Source: Limnoperna fortunei
Lineage: Eukaryota > Mollusca > Bivalvia > Mytilida > Modiolidae
DNA: 64,000 bases
Direction: 5' to 3'
Assembly: GCA_944474755.1 (NCBI GenBank)
Contig: OX104122.1
Coordinates: forward strand, 10,178,641 to 10,242,640
Part shown: positions 60,321 through 64,000 of the stretch, in pieces
Layout of the letters: every line of letters begins with the position of its first letter
Position numbering within the stretch: the first letter of the stretch is position 1
Made by a program: the position numbers and the translations under genes
The notes under the pieces: model-generated
What the model was told of the DNA's origin: nothing
The model's input: only the letters and a program-made list of their open reading frames with translations
Database searches by the model: none

Positions 60321-61317
60321 ATAATAATAATAATAATTAAACATGATTATGATCTTATGGATCATATCTGGCTCCCAAACGACCCCCGTGGACACTCGAG
60401 TTCAGACGTCCATTCACAGCAACTTTATCTACAAGGAAACCAAGTTTCGTGCAAATCGGAGCATTCTTTTATTTTGTCGGCCATCTTGGATTCATAATGG
60501 CCACCATAGAAAGTCAACATGTGAGTCATAAGGTGTGGTATAACATATTCTACTCATATTCCAATTTTCATCGAAATCTGTTCACTTTTAGATTTTTAGA
60601 GATTTATTTTCATTTTCAAAATGGCTGCCATTTTAAGATGGCCGCCATGATCAAACTCACATTTTGATGACTAACATCTAATCACAACATGGTAATCTAT
60701 CTAAAAACCAAGTTTCGTGAGATTCCGAGCATTTTGAATTTTTTGCAGCCATCTTGGATTCAAAATGGTCGCCATAAAAAGTCAACATGTGCGTCATATG
60801 GTGTGGTATAACATACTCTACTTATATACCAATTTTCGTTAAAATACGTCAACTTTTTAATTTTTAAGGATTTTTTTTCATTTTCAAAATGGCGCCATTT
60901 TAAGATGGCCGCCGTGTTCAAATTCAAATTTTGATGACTGACATCTGATCGTAACATGATTATCTAGCTAAAAACCAAGTTTCGTGTGATTCCGAGCATG
61001 TTGAATTTTTGGCGGCCATCTTGGATTCAAAATTGCCGCCATAAAGTCAACATGTGCATCATATGGTGTGGTTTAACATACTCTACTTATATTCCAATTT
61101 TCATCGAAATCCGTTAACTTTTGGATTTTTAAGGATTTTTTTCCTTTTCAAAATGGCCGCCATTTCAAGATGGCCGCCAATTTCAAAATTTTAAAACTTG
61201 AAGGCACCACTTCAAGTCATGACCTATTTTTGGGTGAAGTTTCATAGTGATCCAATTTACGGTCTCCGAGAAAATGGTCGGACAAAATTTTGGCGGAAAC
61301 CGGAAGAAAAAAAAAAA
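60321..61317. repeat. module V3
   Basis: 4262 bases after V2 and almost base-for-base the same, including its private changes. This marks the large tandem duplication. Confidence 0.9.
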
Positions 61318-61943
61318 AATAATAATTAAAAATAATGTGTTGGGATGCCAACACAGAAGTCGCCCAAAATCCCCATGGATAGTATTGCGTTCCACTCAGG
61401 ACATTGAAATGAACCTACATATCAAATTTCATTAAAATCGGACAACGTTTAAAATTTCACCCGTTTTTGGCCGCCATTTTGGAAACCACGGTTGAGAAAA
61501 AATTTCGAATGTGCAGTTCCACTCGGGACACTTAAATCTACCTCCACAACAAATTTCATTGCAATCGGAGCACGTTAAATGTCAACGAGATCGCATAACG
61601 TTGAAAATTATACACGTTTTTGGCGGCCATTTTGAAACCGGAAGTCCGAGAAAAAATTTAAAGGTAGCGTTTCACTCGAAATACTAACATCTACCTCCAT
61701 ACCAAATTTCGTTGAATTCGGACCACGGGAAAATTTTTGCCATTTTTGGGTGGGTGTCGTCAAGTGGCGGCCATTTTGAAATGGCGGCCATTATCAAAAT
61801 TCTGACAATTGACTGCACCCCTCCATATGCCCATCTACAACTGTGCCAAGTTTCATTTGATTCTATTAAGGCGTCTCTGAGAAACGTGTCGGACAAGTTC
61901 ACGATCTAGAAAAAGGAGAAACCGGAATAATAATAATAATAAT
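61318..61943. repeat. module W2
   Basis: Copy of W1, with single-base changes such as CCCCATGG for CCACATGG and TTAAGGCG for TTGAGGCG. Confidence 0.9.
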
Positions 61944-62781
61944 TAAAATTTACGTTTCCCGAAACGTTGAAGTCGCCTCCCGTTCCGCACTTTTGACCGA
62001 GTAGAGGGAACTAAAAGTCAAGAGCACAACTTCATAACATGAGCTTTCAGTTGGCCAAGTTTCATTTCGATCGGTTAAAAGATGAGCGAGAAAACGAGCA
62101 AACTTTAAAACGGCCGCCATTTTGAAACCGGAAGTCGGACAAAAAATTTTTTTTGCAAAAATGCTCAGGATAGTTAGCTGTATCAGTATACCAATTTTCA
62201 TTGAAATTGCTCTGGCCATAACTGAGATCTGACAACGGCCGCCATTTTGTAAAACTTTAAAACGGCCGCCATTTTGAAACCGGAAGTCGGACAAAACATT
62301 TTTAAATAGTGGCACACTTAGGGTATCATAAGCTACCTGTATACCAAATTTCGTCTAAATCGGATGACGTTTAAATTTTTACATTTTTAGGGGGGTGGTG
62401 TTCGGATCGCGGCCGACATTTTGAAATGTCGGCCGCGTCAAATTTTTTTTTTCAAAAATGCTCGGGATAGTTAGCTGTACCAGTATACCAATTTTCATTG
62501 AAATTGCTTTGGCAATTACTGAGATCTGACAACGGCCGTCATTTTTTTCAACGGCGGCCATTTTGAAAATGGCGGCCATTTTGAAAATTTCAAAAGTGGA
62601 TTGCACAACTTCAGGTCACCCTTAACATGTTCCCAAAGTTTCATTTCGATCGGTTAAAAGATGAGCGAGAAAACGAGCGGACAACATTGCGAGGGGAAAA
62701 CATAAGAAATATGAAAATAATAATAATAAGAAACGGAGTAAAAACAATAAGTCGTCCGACACTTCGTGGTCGGCGACTTAA
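61944..62781. repeat. modules U8 and X3
   Basis: U8 differs at 62405-62432, where the GGCGGCCATTTTG step has become a longer palindrome (CGGCCGACATTTTGAAATGT CGGCCG). X3 (62728-62781) is a single hairpin unit with GTCGTCCGAC. Confidence 0.85.
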
Positions 62782-63858
62782 TTAAACATGATTATGATCT
62801 TATGGATCATAACTGGCTCCCAAACGCCCCCCGTGGACACTGGAGTTCAGACATTCACTCACAGCAACTTTATCTACCAGGAAACCAAGTTTCGTGCAAA
62901 TCAGAGTATTTTTTAATTTTGTTGGCCATCTTGGATTCAAAATGGCCGCCGTAGAAAGTTCACATGTGCGTCATATGGTTCGGTATTACATACTCTACTT
63001 ATATTCCAATTTTCATTGAAATCTGTTAACTTTTGGATTTTTAAGGATTTATTTTCATTTTCAAAATGGCCGCCATTTTAAGATGGTCGTCATGTTCAAA
63101 TTCAAATTTTGATGACTAACATCTGATCGCAACATGGTAATCTACCTAAAAAGCAAGTTTTGTGTGAATCCGAGCATTTTGAATTTTTGGCGGCCATCTT
63201 GGATTCAAAATGGCCACCAAAAAAGTCAACATGTGCGTCATATGGTGCGGTATAACATACCCTACTTATATTCCAATTTTCATTGAAATCCGTTAACTTT
63301 TGGATTTTTAAGGATTTTTTTCGTTTTCAAAATGGCCGCCATTTCAAGATGGCCGCCAATTTCAAAATTTTAAAACTTGAAGGCACCACTTCAAGTCATG
63401 ACCTATTTTTTTCGTTTTCAAAATGGCCGCCATTTTAAGATGGCCGCCGTGTTCAAATTCAAATTTTGATGACTAACATCTGATCGCAACATGGCAATCT
63501 ACCTAAAAACCAAGTTTCGTGCGATTCCGAGCATTTTGAATTTTTGGCGGCCATCTTGGATTCAAAATGGCCGCCATAAAAGGTCAACATGTGTGTCATA
63601 TGGTGGGGTATAACATACCCTACTTATATTCCAATTTTCATTGAAATCCGTTAACTTTTGGATTTTTAAGGATTTTTTTCGTTTTCAAAATGGCGGCCAT
63701 TTCAAGATGGCCGCCAATTTCAAAACTTTAAAACTTGAAGGCACCACTTCAAGTCATGACCTATTTTTGGGTGAAGTTTCATAATGATCCAATTTACGGT
63801 CTCCGAGAAAACGGTCGGACAAAATGTTGGCGGAAAGGAGAAGAAAAATAATAATAAT
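62782..63858. repeat. module V4, diverged and internally extended
   Basis: Follows X3 with no AAT linker. Closer to V1 (AACTGGCTCCC, ACTGGAGTTCAG). A stretch from about 63180 is repeated from about 63540, giving an extra subrepeat. Confidence 0.8.
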
Positions 63859-64000
63859 TAAAATTTACGTTTCCCGAAACGTTGAAGTCGCCTCCCGTTC
63901 CGCACTTTTGACCGAGTAGAGGGAACTAAAAGTCAAGAGCACAACTTCATAACATGAGCTTTCAGTTGGCCAAGTTTCATTTCGATCGGTTAAAAGATGA
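63859..64000. repeat. module U9, truncated by the window end
   Basis: The first 142 bases of a U unit. The array therefore continues to the right of the window. Confidence 0.9.

Larger units (their letters stand above)
51641..64000. repeat. array of hairpin-headed modules with (AAT)n linkers and ATGGCGGCC motifs (whole array)
   Basis: Module order: V1 U1 U2 U3 U4 X1 V2 W1 U5 U6 U7 X2 V3 W2 U8 X3 V4 U9, the last cut by the window end. Neighbouring modules are mostly joined by AATAATAAT runs. U, V and W share an ending of the kind AAGTTTCAT...GAT...GAGAAAACG...CGGACAA, and all three are full of GGCGGCCATTTTGAAA or its reverse. Modules V2 to U7 plus X are repeated as V3, W2, U8 with an offset of 4262 bases. 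Open frames in the array are mutually copied and begin inside AAGATGGCGGCC-like motifs; I do not regard them as genes. Confidence 0.85.

Noticed and set aside
52643..62315. Repeated 121-residue minus-strand open frames (and 74-residue partners) in the U modules
   Set aside because: They are copies of one tandem unit, use ATG inside AAGATGGCGGC-like motifs, have low-complexity FKMAA-type translation, and are cut or shortened by single-base changes in some units. No domain and no sign of coding constraint.

Overview
The window is metazoan nuclear DNA, AT-rich, with interrupted genes, GT-AG introns, tRNA-derived SINEs, MITEs and many minisatellites. The repeat landscape points to a bivalve mollusc, most likely a mussel of the Mytilus type: a hairpin-headed element beginning GTCTCGCCTGCGACG with internal 146-bp tandem repeats, a tRNA-Ser-like SINE ending in AAAC/CAAA repeats, a bivalve-type Penelope-like reverse transcriptase, and ATGGCGGCC arrays. 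The species assignment is inference.

Layout. 1-1.8 kb: a minus-strand TTF/hAT-type zinc-finger exon running into the left edge, flanked by an inverted partial copy of itself, then a Mutator-like insertion carrying a broken PHD-type zinc-finger remnant. 3.5-22.3 kb: a complete plus-strand coiled-coil gene, LEKR1-like, rebuilt here from 15 exons whose phases all agree (750 codons plus stop), with one possible 81-nt cassette exon. Its introns hold SINEs, a hairpin-headed tandem-repeat element and several minisatellites, one of which was made from an exon end together with its splice donor. 22.3-24.6 kb: 3' region with a 167-bp tandem repeat. 24.6-27.4 kb: a dead Penelope-like fragment split by two repeat-containing elements. 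30-33.7 kb: a second, longer dead copy, itself split by a 1.4-kb insertion. 34-42 kb: mostly AT-rich noncoding DNA with a 27-bp minisatellite that is open in several frames. 42.5-46.7 kb: a divergent rhodopsin-like GPCR gene with two alternative, duplicated first coding exons. 46.7-51.6 kb: gene-poor, with a MITE and a 57-bp near-perfect inverted repeat. 51.6-64 kb: a large array of related modules (U, V, W, X). Most start with a stem-loop and end in an (AAT)n linker, and the array includes a 4.26-kb tandem duplication and a very high density of ATGGCGGCC motifs.

Only two genes look functional: the LEKR1-like gene and the GPCR. Nothing suggests that they act together. The most unusual object is the modular array at the right end, which reads as head-to-tail insertions or amplifications of one superfamily whose members share architecture more than sequence.
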